This document shows, in pieces, positions 1 to 8,506 of a stretch of 64,000 bases of DNA (position 1 is the first letter of the stretch; every line of letters starts with the position of its first letter). Position numbers and translations under genes: made by a program. The notes beneath the pieces are model-generated. The model made no database searches. It was given only the letters and a program-made list of their open reading frames with translations, and had not been told where the DNA came from. Source of the DNA: Paenibacillus sp. Soil766 (GTDB lineage Bacteria; Bacillota; Bacilli; Paenibacillales; NBRC-103111); contig NZ_LMSJ01000007.1 in the NCBI RefSeq assembly GCF_001428105.1, forward strand, positions 110,147 to 174,146, in the 5' to 3' direction.

Positions 1-339
1 TTCTTTTAAAATTAAACCAGCTTCAATCGTCTTCCCAAGTCCAACCTCATCGGCCAAAATAGCACGTCCACGCATCTCGTTGAGTACTCGTTTCGCTGTA
101 TCAATCTGGTGCGCCATAGGTTCTAGCGTCCCTAAGTGCGCAAGGCATTGCATATCATCAAACGTAGAAATAAGCCCCGATTCTTCCGATTCGTAGGCAA
201 GCTGATATAAGGTCCAGTCATCCCAGGGACCTCCTCCACGTACACGATTGTCCAGCTCGGTAAACCAGTCCCTCTCAAAATGCATATCCAGCTGTTTATG
301 AATGGGGCGAATGTTCTCTTGCTGATCATGTTGACGCAT
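1..339 (-). CDS. SNF2-family DEAD/DEAH helicase, N-terminal part (runs off the window)
   Basis: Only the first 113 codons are present. Translating the minus strand from the ATG at 339 gives an open frame to base 1, ending in a helicase motif [15 protein letters not shown], preceded by a Q-rich start ([12 protein letters not shown]). This motif is typical of SNF2/RapA-type ATPases such as Bacillus YqhH, which bind duplex DNA and use ATP for translocation. In Bacillus yqhH lies near yqhM (lipM), and here lipM lies divergently just upstream, so the synteny supports the call. No function beyond a SNF2-type ATPase can be read from this fragment. Confidence 0.85.
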   Translation of the reverse strand, partial: MRQHDQQENIRPIHKQLDMHFERDWFTELDNRVRGGGPWDDWTLYQLAYESEESGLISTFDDMQCLAHLGTLEPMAHQIDTAKRVLNEMRGRAILADEVGLGKTIEAGLILKE

Positions 340-553
340 GGCAGTGCCCTCCTAAACGATCTGATACTGTGCTTATCCTCGCAAATGTCGCGTACATCTT
401 AGTATGTCCAGAGAAGAATCTTTCATAACTTTTCCCATGTAAGAGTTTTACTGGGGGTTGCGGTCACAGGTCGAACGCGGAACTTGAATATGATATGATA
501 GAGGTTAGTTTTTGGGGAAAAGTGACGTTATACACGAAAGGAAGTCGAATGAG

Positions 554-1393
554 ATGACAGATTGGCGATTTATACATACAGGGGATCGTTCTCCTGCTGA
601 AAATATGGCTTTAGATGAAGCGATACTTACCGCCCACAGTGAAGGTAAAGTTCCACCAACGGTGCGTTTCTATGGATGGAATCCTGCTACGTTATCTATT
701 GGTTATTTTCAAAAGGCGGCTGAAGTGGATCAGGAAGCGGTAGCGAACGAGGGAATTGGCTTTGTGAGACGGCCTACTGGCGGAAGAGCTGTGCTGCACG
801 ATAAAGAGCTGACGTATAGCATCATCGTGGCTGAGGATTATCCAGGCATCCCCCGGAATGTGACGGAAGCTTATCGCGTGTTGAGTGAGGGGCTATTGCA
901 AGGTTTTCGTGCGCTAGGCCTTGCAGCAGAAATGGTGCAGCTCGCTAGCGATGAGGAAAAAGAGAAATACGCCTCCGCTGGCTCTGCGGCTTGCTTCGAT
1001 TCACCATCGTGGTATGAGCTGGTCGTTGAAGGTCGTAAGGTGGCTGGCAGCGCACAAGTACGTCAGAAAAATGTGGTCCTGCAGCATGGTTCCATCTTGC
1101 TGGACATGGATACGGATCAGTTATTTCGGATGCTGCGCTTCTCGAATGAGAAGGTGGCCGATCGTATGAAACAAAGCTTCTTGAAGAAAGCGGTGGCGAT
1201 TAATGAATTGCTGCGTGCACAAGGGAAGAAGGAAGTGATGATTGGTGAAGTGGAGGAAGCGTTCCGACGTGAAATTGCACTAGGGCTTGGAGTTGAACTT
1301 GTTGAGTCGACGTTGACGGACTATGAGATTGAGCTTACGGAGCGACTTGTTGCTGAGAAATATGGCACGGATGAGTGGAATTTACGGCGTTAA
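554..1393 (+). CDS. lipM: Octanoyl-[acyl carrier protein]:protein octanoyltransferase LipM
   Basis: LipM moves octanoyl groups from octanoyl-ACP to GcvH, the first step of protein lipoylation in Firmicutes. The protein shows the BPL/LplA fold motifs: RFYGWNPATLSIGYFQ near the N-terminus, then RRPTGGRAVLHDKELTYS, the cysteine-containing CFDSPSWYELVVEGRKV (the Cys is the LipM acyl acceptor and the Lys is the conserved fold lysine), and GSAQVRQKNVVLQHGSILLD. Length (279 aa) and motif order match Bacillus LipM closely. An in-frame TTG at 512 exists, but the ATG at 554 has AAAGGAAG at 537-544, nine bases upstream, and starts with the family-typical TDWRFI. It stands alone, divergent from the SNF2 helicase and convergent with the ABC operon. 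Confidence 0.93.
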   Translation: MTDWRFIHTGDRSPAENMALDEAILTAHSEGKVPPTVRFYGWNPATLSIGYFQKAAEVDQEAVANEGIGFVRRPTGGRAVLHDKELTYSIIVAEDYPGIPRNVTEAYRVLSEGLLQGFRALGLAAEMVQLASDEEKEKYASAGSAACFDSPSWYELVVEGRKVAGSAQVRQKNVVLQHGSILLDMDTDQLFRMLRFSNEKVADRMKQSFLKKAVAINELLRAQGKKEVMIGEVEEAFRREIALGLGVELVESTLTDYEIELTERLVAEKYGTDEWNLRR

Positions 1394-1469
1394 TCCAGTT
1401 ATTCGAGAAATTGGCCGAAAATGATCTAAAATAGCTGGAGTTTATCCAGTTAGCTGAATCATCCAAAAT

Positions 1470-1517
1470 AAAGGACAGTCCGCAGGTAGAAAAATCTACT
1501 CAAAGGACTGTCCTTTT
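1470..1517. terminator. Bidirectional terminator between lipM and the ABC operon
   Basis: A 12-bp perfect inverted repeat (1470-1481 and 1505-1516) encloses a second small hairpin (GTAGA/TCTAC, 1486-1499). Terminal A and T runs on the two sides let it serve both convergent genes. Confidence 0.8.
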
Positions 1518-1521
1518 GTAA

Positions 1522-2316
1522 TTAGCCGAGTACGACTCTGTCATCCGCTAGCTTATTGCCGCTGATGTGCTCAAACTCACCGAGCAGCTGCGCTACCGTG
1601 AGGTCCTTCTTCCGTTCCTCGTTCACATCTAGAATGATGCGACCTTTATCCATCATAATCAGTCGATTGCCAAGACGAATCGCTTGCTCCATATTGTGCG
1701 TGACCATGAGTGTGGTCAGCTTCATTTCGCGCACGATTTCCTCGGTCAATCGTGTGATCAGTTCAGCACGCGCGGGATCGAGCGCGGCGGTGTGCTCATC
1801 AAGCAGCAGAATCTGCGGCTTGGTGAAAGTCGCCATCAGCAAGCTGAGAGCTTGGCGCTCGCCGCCGGAGAGCAGACCGACCTTCGCGCGCAGACGGCCC
1901 TCCAGGCCGATGCCGAGGCGCTGCAGCTGTTCGAGGAACAGCTCGCGCTTCCGCGCGTTGGTGCCGAAGCTGAGCCCGCGTGTCTTGCCGCGGGCGTGCG
2001 CCATGGCGAGATTCTCCTCGATGGTCATTCGAGGAGCTGTCCCCGCCATGGGATCTTGAAAGACGCGGCCGATCCAGCGGCTGCGCTGGTATTCTGGCAG
2101 ATGGTGAATGGCTTCACCATCGATACGCACTTCGCCGGCGTCTGGCGTCATGACGCCGGAGATGATGTTCATCAGCGTCGATTTACCGGCGCCGTTACTG
2201 CCGATGACCGTGACGAAGTCACCGGGCTTCAGGGTTAGGTTAATGCCGATGAGCGCAATCTTCTCATCGGCGGAACCAGGATTGAAGAGCTTGGAAACAT
2301 TCGAGAGCTGCAGCAT
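1522..2316 (-). CDS. ABC transporter ATP-binding protein, TrpXYZ-like importer
   Basis: This is the ATPase of a three-part importer. It shows Walker A GSNGAGKST, a Q-loop region (RVFQDP), the signature LLSGGERQALSLLMA and Walker B ILLLDEHTAALDPA, within 264 residues, which is normal for a LivG/LivF-like subunit. Its ATG overlaps the stop of the permease gene by one base (TAATG), and AAAGGAGGTGA precedes it, so the two are translationally coupled. The partner solute-binding protein belongs to the family often annotated as tryptophan/tyrosine transport (PF04392). The substrate here cannot be read from sequence. Confidence 0.9.
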   Translation of the reverse strand: MLQLSNVSKLFNPGSADEKIALIGINLTLKPGDFVTVIGSNGAGKSTLMNIISGVMTPDAGEVRIDGEAIHHLPEYQRSRWIGRVFQDPMAGTAPRMTIEENLAMAHARGKTRGLSFGTNARKRELFLEQLQRLGIGLEGRLRAKVGLLSGGERQALSLLMATFTKPQILLLDEHTAALDPARAELITRLTEEIVREMKLTTLMVTHNMEQAIRLGNRLIMMDKGRIILDVNEERKKDLTVAQLLGEFEHISGNKLADDRVVLG

Positions 2317-3230
2317 TAACGCTCACCTCCTTTGTTCATTTTCAGCGCGAGCTCGAGGAGCTCAGCAGATCGGCGCTTGGCGTTCGCTTTTTGATTAATC
2401 GCTCGCTGCACGTAAGGCAGGACGAGCGCGATAATAACGATAATCGCGGTAATGAATTTCAAGTCGGATGCTTTAAGCCACTCGATTCTGAGCGCCAATG
2501 CGACAACAATTCGGTATACGATGGAACCGAGTACAGCAGCTAGTGTCGCTTGGAAAACCGAGCGAGCTCCAAAAATCGCTTCCCCAATAATAACGGAAGC
2601 TAGTCCGACCACGATCATCCCGATACCCATCGAGATGTCAGCAAAGCCAGATTGCTGAGCGATGAGCGCACCGGATAGCGCCACTAACCCGTTCGATAAG
2701 CTCAAGCCAAGAATCGTTGTTCGGTCCGTATTGGCACCGAAGCTGCGAATCATTCGTGCATTGTCACCTGTAGCTCGGAGCGATAGACCCAGGTCGGTAT
2801 GCAAGAAAGCATCAAGTAACAATTTGAATACAATTACAATGATCAACACAACAGCAATGGGTGACATGGAAGTAAACAAAGTATCTACACCAAGAAGCGA
2901 AATGTTCGGCTTGCCCATGATGCGCATATTAATCGAATACAGGGCAATCATCATGAGAATCCCGGACAGAAGCCCATTAATTTTACCCTTCGTATGAAGC
3001 AGTCCTGTGCAAGCGCCAGCAATAAGTCCACCTGCAAAAGCGGCTACACAAGCAAGAATCGGTGAGTAGCCATTTGCGATTAGAATCGCAGCAATGGCAC
3101 CACCAGTTGTAAAACTCCCGTCTACCGTTAGATCGGGGAAATCAAGAATGCGAAACGTAATATAAACACCTAGCGCCATCAAGGCATAGAGCAGACCTAG
3201 CTCGGTGGCACCAATCATTGAACTCATCAT
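2316..3230 (-). CDS. ABC transporter permease, TrpXYZ-like importer
   Basis: A polytopic membrane protein of 304 residues with about eight hydrophobic segments, resembling the LivH/RbsC-type permease family (BPD_transp_2). Conserved-looking stretches are FPDLTVDGSFTTGGA near residue 35 and SLRATGDNARMIRSFGA near the middle, the latter typical of the cytoplasmic ATPase-contact loop of this family. The start ATG at 3230 has AAGGAGG seven bases upstream. It is the second gene of the operon after the solute-binding protein, separated from it by an intrinsic-terminator-like hairpin that would reduce permease and ATPase expression. Confidence 0.9.
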   Translation of the reverse strand: MMSSMIGATELGLLYALMALGVYITFRILDFPDLTVDGSFTTGGAIAAILIANGYSPILACVAAFAGGLIAGACTGLLHTKGKINGLLSGILMMIALYSINMRIMGKPNISLLGVDTLFTSMSPIAVVLIIVIVFKLLLDAFLHTDLGLSLRATGDNARMIRSFGANTDRTTILGLSLSNGLVALSGALIAQQSGFADISMGIGMIVVGLASVIIGEAIFGARSVFQATLAAVLGSIVYRIVVALALRIEWLKASDLKFITAIIVIIALVLPYVQRAINQKANAKRRSAELLELALKMNKGGER

Positions 3231-3250
3231 GAATAATCCTCCTTACTTTG

Positions 3251-3284
3251 AAAAAAAGGGATGAACGAAAGTGACGTTCACCCC
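3251..3284 (-). terminator. Attenuator-like hairpin between the binding protein and permease genes
   Basis: On the minus strand a 10-bp stem (CGTTCACCCC at 3275-3284 and GGGATGAACG at 3258-3267 on the plus strand, one G-U pair) is followed by seven Ts. It lies inside the operon, so partial read-through would give more binding protein than permease. Confidence 0.75.
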
Positions 3285-3305
3285 TTTTGTGTCTTTACAT
3301 CGATC

Positions 3306-4364
3306 TTACTGAATGATGTTTTTCTCTTTATCTTTAACAGCGGCTTTCATCGCATCTGTTACTTCGATGCCTTGAGCTTTAGCTGCTTTAAGGTTGAGGA
3401 TAAGATCCATTTTGTCAGGAACCGTTACTTTCATGTCAGCCGGTTTCTTACCATTCTTGAGAATGTCGACGGCCATTTGGCCTACTTGGTATCCATGATC
3501 ATAATACTTGAAGCCAACTGTTGCGAAAGCTCCTTTTTCAACGGTATCACGGTCACTGGAGAAGAATGGAATTTTCTTCTCGTTAGCAATTTGAATGATG
3601 CCATCCACGCCGCTAACTACGGTATTATCCAGTGTAATCAAGAAAGCATCTACACGTCCTACAAGAGATTGCGCAGCTTGTTTCACTTCTGATGTGTTCG
3701 TTACTGGTGCTTTGATAAGCTTAATGCCGTGCTTTGTTAAAGATTGTTCCGCATTTTTCGCCATAATAACCGCATTGGGCTCGCCTTCATTAAGAACTAG
3801 GCCAACTGTTTTCACTTTCGGCATGTTTGCAGCAACGAAATCCATTAATTGGGCAACAGCCATTGGGTTCGTGTCAGAAGCTCCGGAGACATTGCCACCT
3901 GGCTTATCCACGTTGGTTACGATTTTAGCTGCAAGAGGGTCTGTAACAGCTGCGAAAAGAATTGGAGCCTTCTTCACTTGCTGTACGACTGCTTGTGCAG
4001 ATGGCGTTGCAATACCTAGTACAAGATCGTTGTCAGCGGATGCTATTTTTTGAGCGATGGATAAGTTATTGGGTTGATCGCCTTGTGCGTTGTTGAAGTC
4101 TACCTTCAAGTTCGTTCCTTCTACGATGCCTGCATCTTTAAGTGCAGCTAGGAAACCTTGACGTGTTGCATCCAAAGAAGGATGTTCAACAATTTGTGAA
4201 ATCGCAATCTTATAAGTTTTGGATGCGGCTGCCGTAGCTGCCGGCGTTACTGACGACGCTGCGCCACCTGTTGCTGGAGTTGGTTCAGCTTTTTGACCAC
4301 AACCTGCTACTAACATGATAGCTGCTGATAATACGATGGATGCGAGTGCTTTCTTTTTCAACAA
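3306..4364 (-). CDS. ABC transporter substrate-binding lipoprotein (PF04392-type, TrpX-like)
   Basis: A 352-residue secreted lipoprotein: a basic N-terminus, hydrophobic stretch and lipobox VAGC at about residue 22, then a low-complexity TPATGG/AATAAAS linker. The mature part begins YKIAISQIVEHPSLDATRQGF, typical of the ABC_sub_bind (PF04392) family whose members sit with a LivH-like permease and one ATPase. Streptococcal relatives are called TrpXYZ and are linked to tryptophan uptake. That substrate is knowledge of the family, not shown here, and I saw no T-box in the leader. It is the first gene of the operon, transcribed from the promoter at 4486-4514. Confidence 0.9.
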   Translation of the reverse strand: MLKKKALASIVLSAAIMLVAGCGQKAEPTPATGGAASSVTPAATAAASKTYKIAISQIVEHPSLDATRQGFLAALKDAGIVEGTNLKVDFNNAQGDQPNNLSIAQKIASADNDLVLGIATPSAQAVVQQVKKAPILFAAVTDPLAAKIVTNVDKPGGNVSGASDTNPMAVAQLMDFVAANMPKVKTVGLVLNEGEPNAVIMAKNAEQSLTKHGIKLIKAPVTNTSEVKQAAQSLVGRVDAFLITLDNTVVSGVDGIIQIANEKKIPFFSSDRDTVEKGAFATVGFKYYDHGYQVGQMAVDILKNGKKPADMKVTVPDKMDLILNLKAAKAQGIEVTDAMKAAVKDKEKNIIQ

Positions 4365-4396
4365 AATTACCCCTCTCTATGTTCCCAGATGATTGC

Positions 4397-4465
4397 TTGG
4401 ACGTATTGCTCGCCTACCACTTTAACGCTTTTGCTTGGCAAAGTATTAGTGGGCAGAGTGTCCAA
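4397..4465 (-). promoter_or_regulatory. Structured 5' leader of the TrpXYZ-like operon (candidate cis-regulatory RNA)
   Basis: The untranslated leader (about 115 nt) can fold into a nested structure. The outer stem is TTGGAC at 4397-4402 paired with GTCCAA at 4460-4465. The middle stem is CCACT at 4417-4421 with AGTGG at 4448-4452, and GC pairs extend it. The inner stem is TTTGC at 4430-4434 with GCAAA at 4438-4442. It does not match T-box, purine or TPP riboswitch signatures that I know. A regulatory role is inferred from the fold and position only. Confidence 0.4.
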
Positions 4466-4485
4466 ATTCGTTTTTAATTAACCAT

Positions 4486-4514
4486 AGTTTAATTGGCTCG
4501 TGGGTTTCCGTCAA
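4486..4514 (-). promoter_or_regulatory. Sigma-A promoter of the TrpXYZ-like operon
   Basis: Read on the minus strand: TTGACG (4514-4509), a 17-bp spacer, then TAAACT (4491-4486). This is close to the vegetative consensus and predicts transcription starting near 4480, giving a leader of about 115 nt before the ATG at 4364. Confidence 0.7.
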
Positions 4515-4601
4515 TTGTTTTATCCGAAATTGTGATTTTTTTGTAAAGATATGCCGAGGGAATGAAAAATTATAACGAATGAAGAGATAAGACTTGTACG
4601 C

Positions 4602-4650
4602 AAAAAAGAGGACAACCATAGTTGCCATTCGAGATGACTAGGGTTGCCCT
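4602..4650 (-). terminator. Rho-independent terminator of the aminotransferase (pseudo)gene
   Basis: On the minus strand a 9-bp stem (plus-strand arms 4609-4617 and 4642-4650, one G-U pair) is followed by a run of six Ts. It ends the minus-strand unit read from 5482. Confidence 0.8.
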
Positions 4651-4676
4651 TGCATAGTGGGGGGAGTGTGAGCCTT

Positions 4677-5482
4677 CTAATTGAGGAAGGTTCTTTCGAA
4701 TTCAGTTTGAAGCTTCTGGGTTGTTGGACCAGGTGCACCAGTCCCGATGGATAGTCCGTCTACTTGAAGGATTGGTGTGATTTCCACTGTTGTCCCTGTG
4801 ATAAAGGCCTCATCCGCATACAGAAGTTGTTCCGTTGTGAAGGCTTCTTCCTTGACTGGTATTTGTAAGGCATGAGCTATTCGGAGTACGACAGCACGTG
4901 TAATACCATGCAGAATCAAGTGATTAGCAGGATGCGTGTAGAGAACCTGATCTTTCACGATCATCAGATTAGAGGCACTGCATTCAGTTACCGTACCTTC
5001 CCTATGAAGTACGACTTCTTGTACCCCATGATCGAGTGCTGTTTGCTTGGCAAGTACATTTGGAAGCAAATTCAAGGTCTTGAGATCACATCTTAACCAG
5101 CGAATATCAGGTTGTGTAACGGCTTGGATACCATTCTCTCAGAGCAGTAGGCTAGTAAAATTGGTGCAGCCTGTGTCGGAAAAGGATGTGCGCGAGGCGC
5201 CTCTCCACGGGTGATTTGCAAATAAACGGTGCCTTCAATGAGGTTATTATGATGAATGAGTTTGGTTAGTATAGCTAGGATTTCATCGCTCGTATGCGGT
5301 AAAGGGAGGCGTACTTCACTCGCTGTTCGTTCGAGTCGCTGCATATGGGCAGCACCTTCATAAATCTGTCCATTGTAGACGCGAAACACTTCGTAAATGC
5401 CGTCTCCGAAATAATAACCGCGATCATCTGGTGAGATGTGTATGTCCTGTTTATGTACGAATTCATTTTTATAAAAATACAT
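4677..5482 (-). pseudogene. dat: D-amino-acid aminotransferase (Dat-like), broken by a one-base frameshift
   Basis: PLP-dependent class IV aminotransferases of this type make D-glutamate or D-alanine for the cell wall. The first frame (5482-5093) carries DDRGYYFGDGIYEVFRVY and LIEGTVYLQITRGEAPR, then runs into HNLIFAG and a stop. The adjacent frame continues the family sequence, QAVTQPDIRWLRCDLKTLNLLPN (its Lys is the PLP lysine), through THPANHLILHGITR and GTTVEITPILQVDG to the stop at 4677. Joining the frames near 5115-5135 restores a full-length protein of about 268 residues. A single missing A at about GAGAGAATGG would explain it. AAGGAG precedes the ATG at 5482. It may be a recent inactivation or a base-calling error; the rest is intact. 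Confidence 0.85.
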
Positions 5483-5691
5483 GTAGGTGCGCTCCTTCTT
5501 TAAAAAAATAATTACGGAACATATGTTCTAATCATTATTATGATGTGGTATCCTACTTATAGGTTAACAAAGGATGAGAGACGCGTCAAAGCTAGTAAAT
5601 CTGTCACTAGAGTGAATTTGGTTCTTTTGCCAATGGTACATCCATATGTTGTGTAGTATAATGATTTGGCACTACCAGATATTGAGAATTA

Positions 5692-5720
5692 TTGGCTAAT
5701 GACTCTTGTAGTGATTATCT
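5692..5720 (+). promoter_or_regulatory. Possible promoter of nrdJ
   Basis: TTGGCT (5692-5697), 17 bp, then TTATCT (5715-5720), about 44 bases upstream of the start codon. The match to consensus is moderate. I saw no cobalamin riboswitch or clear NrdR box in the 280-base gap. Confidence 0.3.
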
Positions 5721-5763
5721 TAATTGCAGCTGAATTTGCACTTTAATTGGGAGGCTTATGTTC

Positions 5764-8406
5764 ATGGGGAATGTGTATGAGAGTAAGAAGCTAACGGGAT
5801 TGAGTGAGAAAATCTTTTTGGATCGCTATGCACTTAAGAATGCGGACACAAGTCATGCGAAAGTGGGAGATACCGTCCTTGTACTGACTAAGGATGATCC
5901 GAAATTCCCAGCCAAAGAAGTTGGCGAAATTATTAGTCGTGAAGGAAATACCGTAAAGGTTCGAACGCGCAGTGGGGAAACCGTGGAATCTGCAGTTGAG
6001 AAACTAACGTTAAATATGGAGAAAACACCTGAAGAATTGTGGGATCGTTTGGCAGGAGCGATGGCTTCAGTTGAGAAGACAGCGGAAAAGCGTCAGGAAT
6101 GGACGGAGAAATTCAGATATATTCTGAACGATTGGAAGCTTGTACCTGGAGGCCGTATTGCAGCAGGCGCGGATGCGAGTGATGAATTGACTTTGTTCAA
6201 TTGTTACGTCATTCCTTCACCGAAGGATAGTCGCGGCGGAATTATGAGCACGTTGACCGAAATGACGGAAATTATGTCACGCGGTGGTGGCGTTGGAATC
6301 AACCTGTCTTCGCTACGTCCGAGACGTTCTGTGGTGAAAGGTGTAAATGGATCGTCCAGCGGGGCTGTCTCGTGGGGCGGATTATTTAGCTATACGACGG
6401 GATTAATCGAGCAAGGCGGAAGCAGACGCGGGGCGTTAATGCTGATGATTAATGATTGGCATCCGGATCTGGAGGATTTCATTACAGTGAAGTCCACAAT
6501 GGGGCAAATTACGAACGCGAACTTGTCCGTGTGTGTCAGCAATGGGTTCATGAAAGCAGTGAAGGAAGATTTGAAGTGGGAACTGGTGTTCCCGGATACG
6601 ACAGATCCAGAGTACAATGAGCTATGGGATGGCAATTTAGATGCGTGGAAGAAATTAGGGAAAGCTGTTAAGCCTTATCGCACGGTTCGCGCGCGTGATG
6701 TATGGCATTCGATCATTGAGTCTGCTTGGAAATCAGCAGAGCCAGGCGTAGTTTTCTTGGAATATTACAATCAAATGTCCAACAGCTGGTACTTCAACCC
6801 AATCATTTGTACGAATCCATGTGGAGAACAGGGACTTCCGGCATGGGGTGTGTGTAACTTATCTGCCATTAATCTATCGAAGTTCTATGATGCGGAGAAA
6901 CACGATGTGGATTGGGAAGAGTTAGCTACCGTTGTGCGATACTCAACGCGTTTTCTTGATAATGTTATTGACAAAACACCGTATCATTTCGAAGAAAATC
7001 GGGCGAATCAGCAAAACGAGCGTCGCGTAGGACTGGGTACGATGGGTCTGGCAGAGCTTATGATTCTTTTGAAAATACGGTACGGCAGTCCTGAATCCCT
7101 CGTATTCTTAGACAAGATTTATGGATTTATGGCGAGAGAAGCGTATCTGGCTTCATCTGAGATTGCAGGCGAGAAGGGATCTTTCCAAGCCTTTATCGAA
7201 GATAAATTTATGGAAAGCGGCTTTATGCGCAAAATGACTGAAGTATATCCTGAGGTTGGTGAGGCCATTCATCAGAATGGCATGCGTAACGTGACGGTAA
7301 TTACCCAAGCGCCAACGGGAAGTACGGGGACAATGGTGGGCACTTCAACGGGGATCGAGCCCTACTTCGCATTCGAGTACTATCGTCAAAGTCGCCTAGG
7401 CTTCGATAAACAGTATGTGCCGATTGCGCAGAATTGGAAGGACGCGAATCCAGATCAAGATCTGCCGGATTACTTCGTCACCTCGATGAGCTTGTCCGCA
7501 GAAGATCATATTCGTGCACAAGCTGCCATCCAGACTTGGGTGGATAGCTCGATTTCCAAGACGGCAAACTGTCCAGCTGATTTCACGGTTGAGGAAACGA
7601 AACGACTCTATGAATTGGCGTACGATCTGGGTTGCAAAGGTGTGACGATCTATCGCGATGGCAGTCGTGATGTGCAGGTGTTAAGTACGAGTTCGGATAA
7701 AAAGGAAGAAGTGAAAGTTGAGGCTCAGCCAGAAGTAGTAGCACCAGTAGCTGTCGCGGCAGAGGCTGTTGTGGAGAAAGAAAGTTTTGCAGCCATTTCT
7801 GGCAAGCTTGCAGTAAACGTGGATGCTAAGACGGAGCAAGGCTTCGATAAGCAATACAAGCGTCGTCCGCAAATTCTACGTGGTGCGACTTATAAAGTGA
7901 ATACGCCATTTGGTATGGCATATATCACCATCAATGATATGAACGGAACACCGAGTGAGATTTTCCTTAATGTAGGTAAAGCCGGCTCCGACGTGTTCGC
8001 GATGTCCGAAGCGTTAGGGCGCGTATGCTCCTTGTTCTTGCGTTATGGTGATCACGGGGACAAAGTGAAGCTGCTCGTGAAGCACTTGAAAGGCATTGGC
8101 GGCTCCGGCGCCATTGGATTCGGCAACAACCGTGTCGAGTCGATCGCAGACGCGGTTGCCAAAGCACTCGAGCAGCACGACGAAGTGATGAGCGAGCCTG
8201 ACGACGCGCGGAACTACGTGACCGCGACGAGTGAGGTCGTTGAAGCAGCGTCGGCTGGGGGCGCTGCGGGTGTTAGCGGGCACGCGGCTCCAAGCGCGAC
8301 GCCTGTCGCGTCGAAGGATCTGTGCACGGCGTGTGGTTCGGCTTCGCTGGTGAACAGCGAAGGGTGTAAGAATTGTATCAACTGCGGTTATAGCAGATGT
8401 AATTGA
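5764..8406 (+). CDS. nrdJ: Adenosylcobalamin-dependent (class II) ribonucleoside-diphosphate reductase
   Basis: Class II reductases make deoxyribonucleotides using a radical from coenzyme B12 and work with or without oxygen. Visible motifs are the first redox cysteine in FNCYVIPSPKDS (about residue 147), MSRGGGVGINLSSLRPRRS, the NPCGEQGLPAWGVCNLSAINLSKF active-site loop with the radical-bearing and redox cysteines, and APTGSTGTMVGTSTGIEPYFAFEY. The tail after residue 640 is a linker, then a domain ending in CTACGSASLVNSEGCKNCINCGYSRCN, a cysteine-rich tail seen in long NrdJ proteins. GGGAGG at 5749-5754 favours the ATG at 5764 over the in-frame ATG at 5758. Length 881 aa is normal for this subtype. 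The gene ends about 45-70 bases before the inferred transposon end. Confidence 0.94.
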   Translation: MGNVYESKKLTGLSEKIFLDRYALKNADTSHAKVGDTVLVLTKDDPKFPAKEVGEIISREGNTVKVRTRSGETVESAVEKLTLNMEKTPEELWDRLAGAMASVEKTAEKRQEWTEKFRYILNDWKLVPGGRIAAGADASDELTLFNCYVIPSPKDSRGGIMSTLTEMTEIMSRGGGVGINLSSLRPRRSVVKGVNGSSSGAVSWGGLFSYTTGLIEQGGSRRGALMLMINDWHPDLEDFITVKSTMGQITNANLSVCVSNGFMKAVKEDLKWELVFPDTTDPEYNELWDGNLDAWKKLGKAVKPYRTVRARDVWHSIIESAWKSAEPGVVFLEYYNQMSNSWYFNPIICTNPCGEQGLPAWGVCNLSAINLSKFYDAEKHDVDWEELATVVRYSTRFLDNVIDKTPYHFEENRANQQNERRVGLGTMGLAELMILLKIRYGSPESLVFLDKIYGFMAREAYLASSEIAGEKGSFQAFIEDKFMESGFMRKMTEVYPEVGEAIHQNGMRNVTVITQAPTGSTGTMVGTSTGIEPYFAFEYYRQSRLGFDKQYVPIAQNWKDANPDQDLPDYFVTSMSLSAEDHIRAQAAIQTWVDSSISKTANCPADFTVEETKRLYELAYDLGCKGVTIYRDGSRDVQVLSTSSDKKEEVKVEAQPEVVAPVAVAAEAVVEKESFAAISGKLAVNVDAKTEQGFDKQYKRRPQILRGATYKVNTPFGMAYITINDMNGTPSEIFLNVGKAGSDVFAMSEALGRVCSLFLRYGDHGDKVKLLVKHLKGIGGSGAIGFGNNRVESIADAVAKALEQHDEVMSEPDDARNYVTATSEVVEAASAGGAAGVSGHAAPSATPVASKDLCTACGSASLVNSEGCKNCINCGYSRCN

Positions 8407-8412
8407 TGAAAA

Positions 8413-8434
8413 ATCCAGGGCGGGGGCCCTGGAT
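8413..8434 (+). terminator. Hairpin after nrdJ
   Basis: A perfect 9-bp stem (ATCCAGGGC / GCCCTGGAT) with a GGGG loop lies seven bases after the nrdJ stop. No T run follows, so it may be a weak terminator or a 3' stabilising hairpin. Confidence 0.6.
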
Positions 8435-8506
8435 ATTAAATAAATAGAATTGTTCCATAATTCCTTAGACGGATTGTTGCAGAATTAATTAGAATGTGTG
8501 AGTTGT

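Noticed and set aside
1556..2398. Plus-strand reading frames opposite the ABC ATPase and permease genes
   Set aside because: They are shadows of the GC-richer minus-strand genes, with no family motifs or ribosome sites.
4365..4600. T-box leader for the TrpXYZ-like operon
   Set aside because: The T-box sequence (AGGGTGGNACCGCG-like) and a specifier-type terminator are absent.
5483..5763. Cobalamin riboswitch before the B12-dependent reductase
   Set aside because: I looked for the conserved B12-box type sequence and saw none in this short gap.
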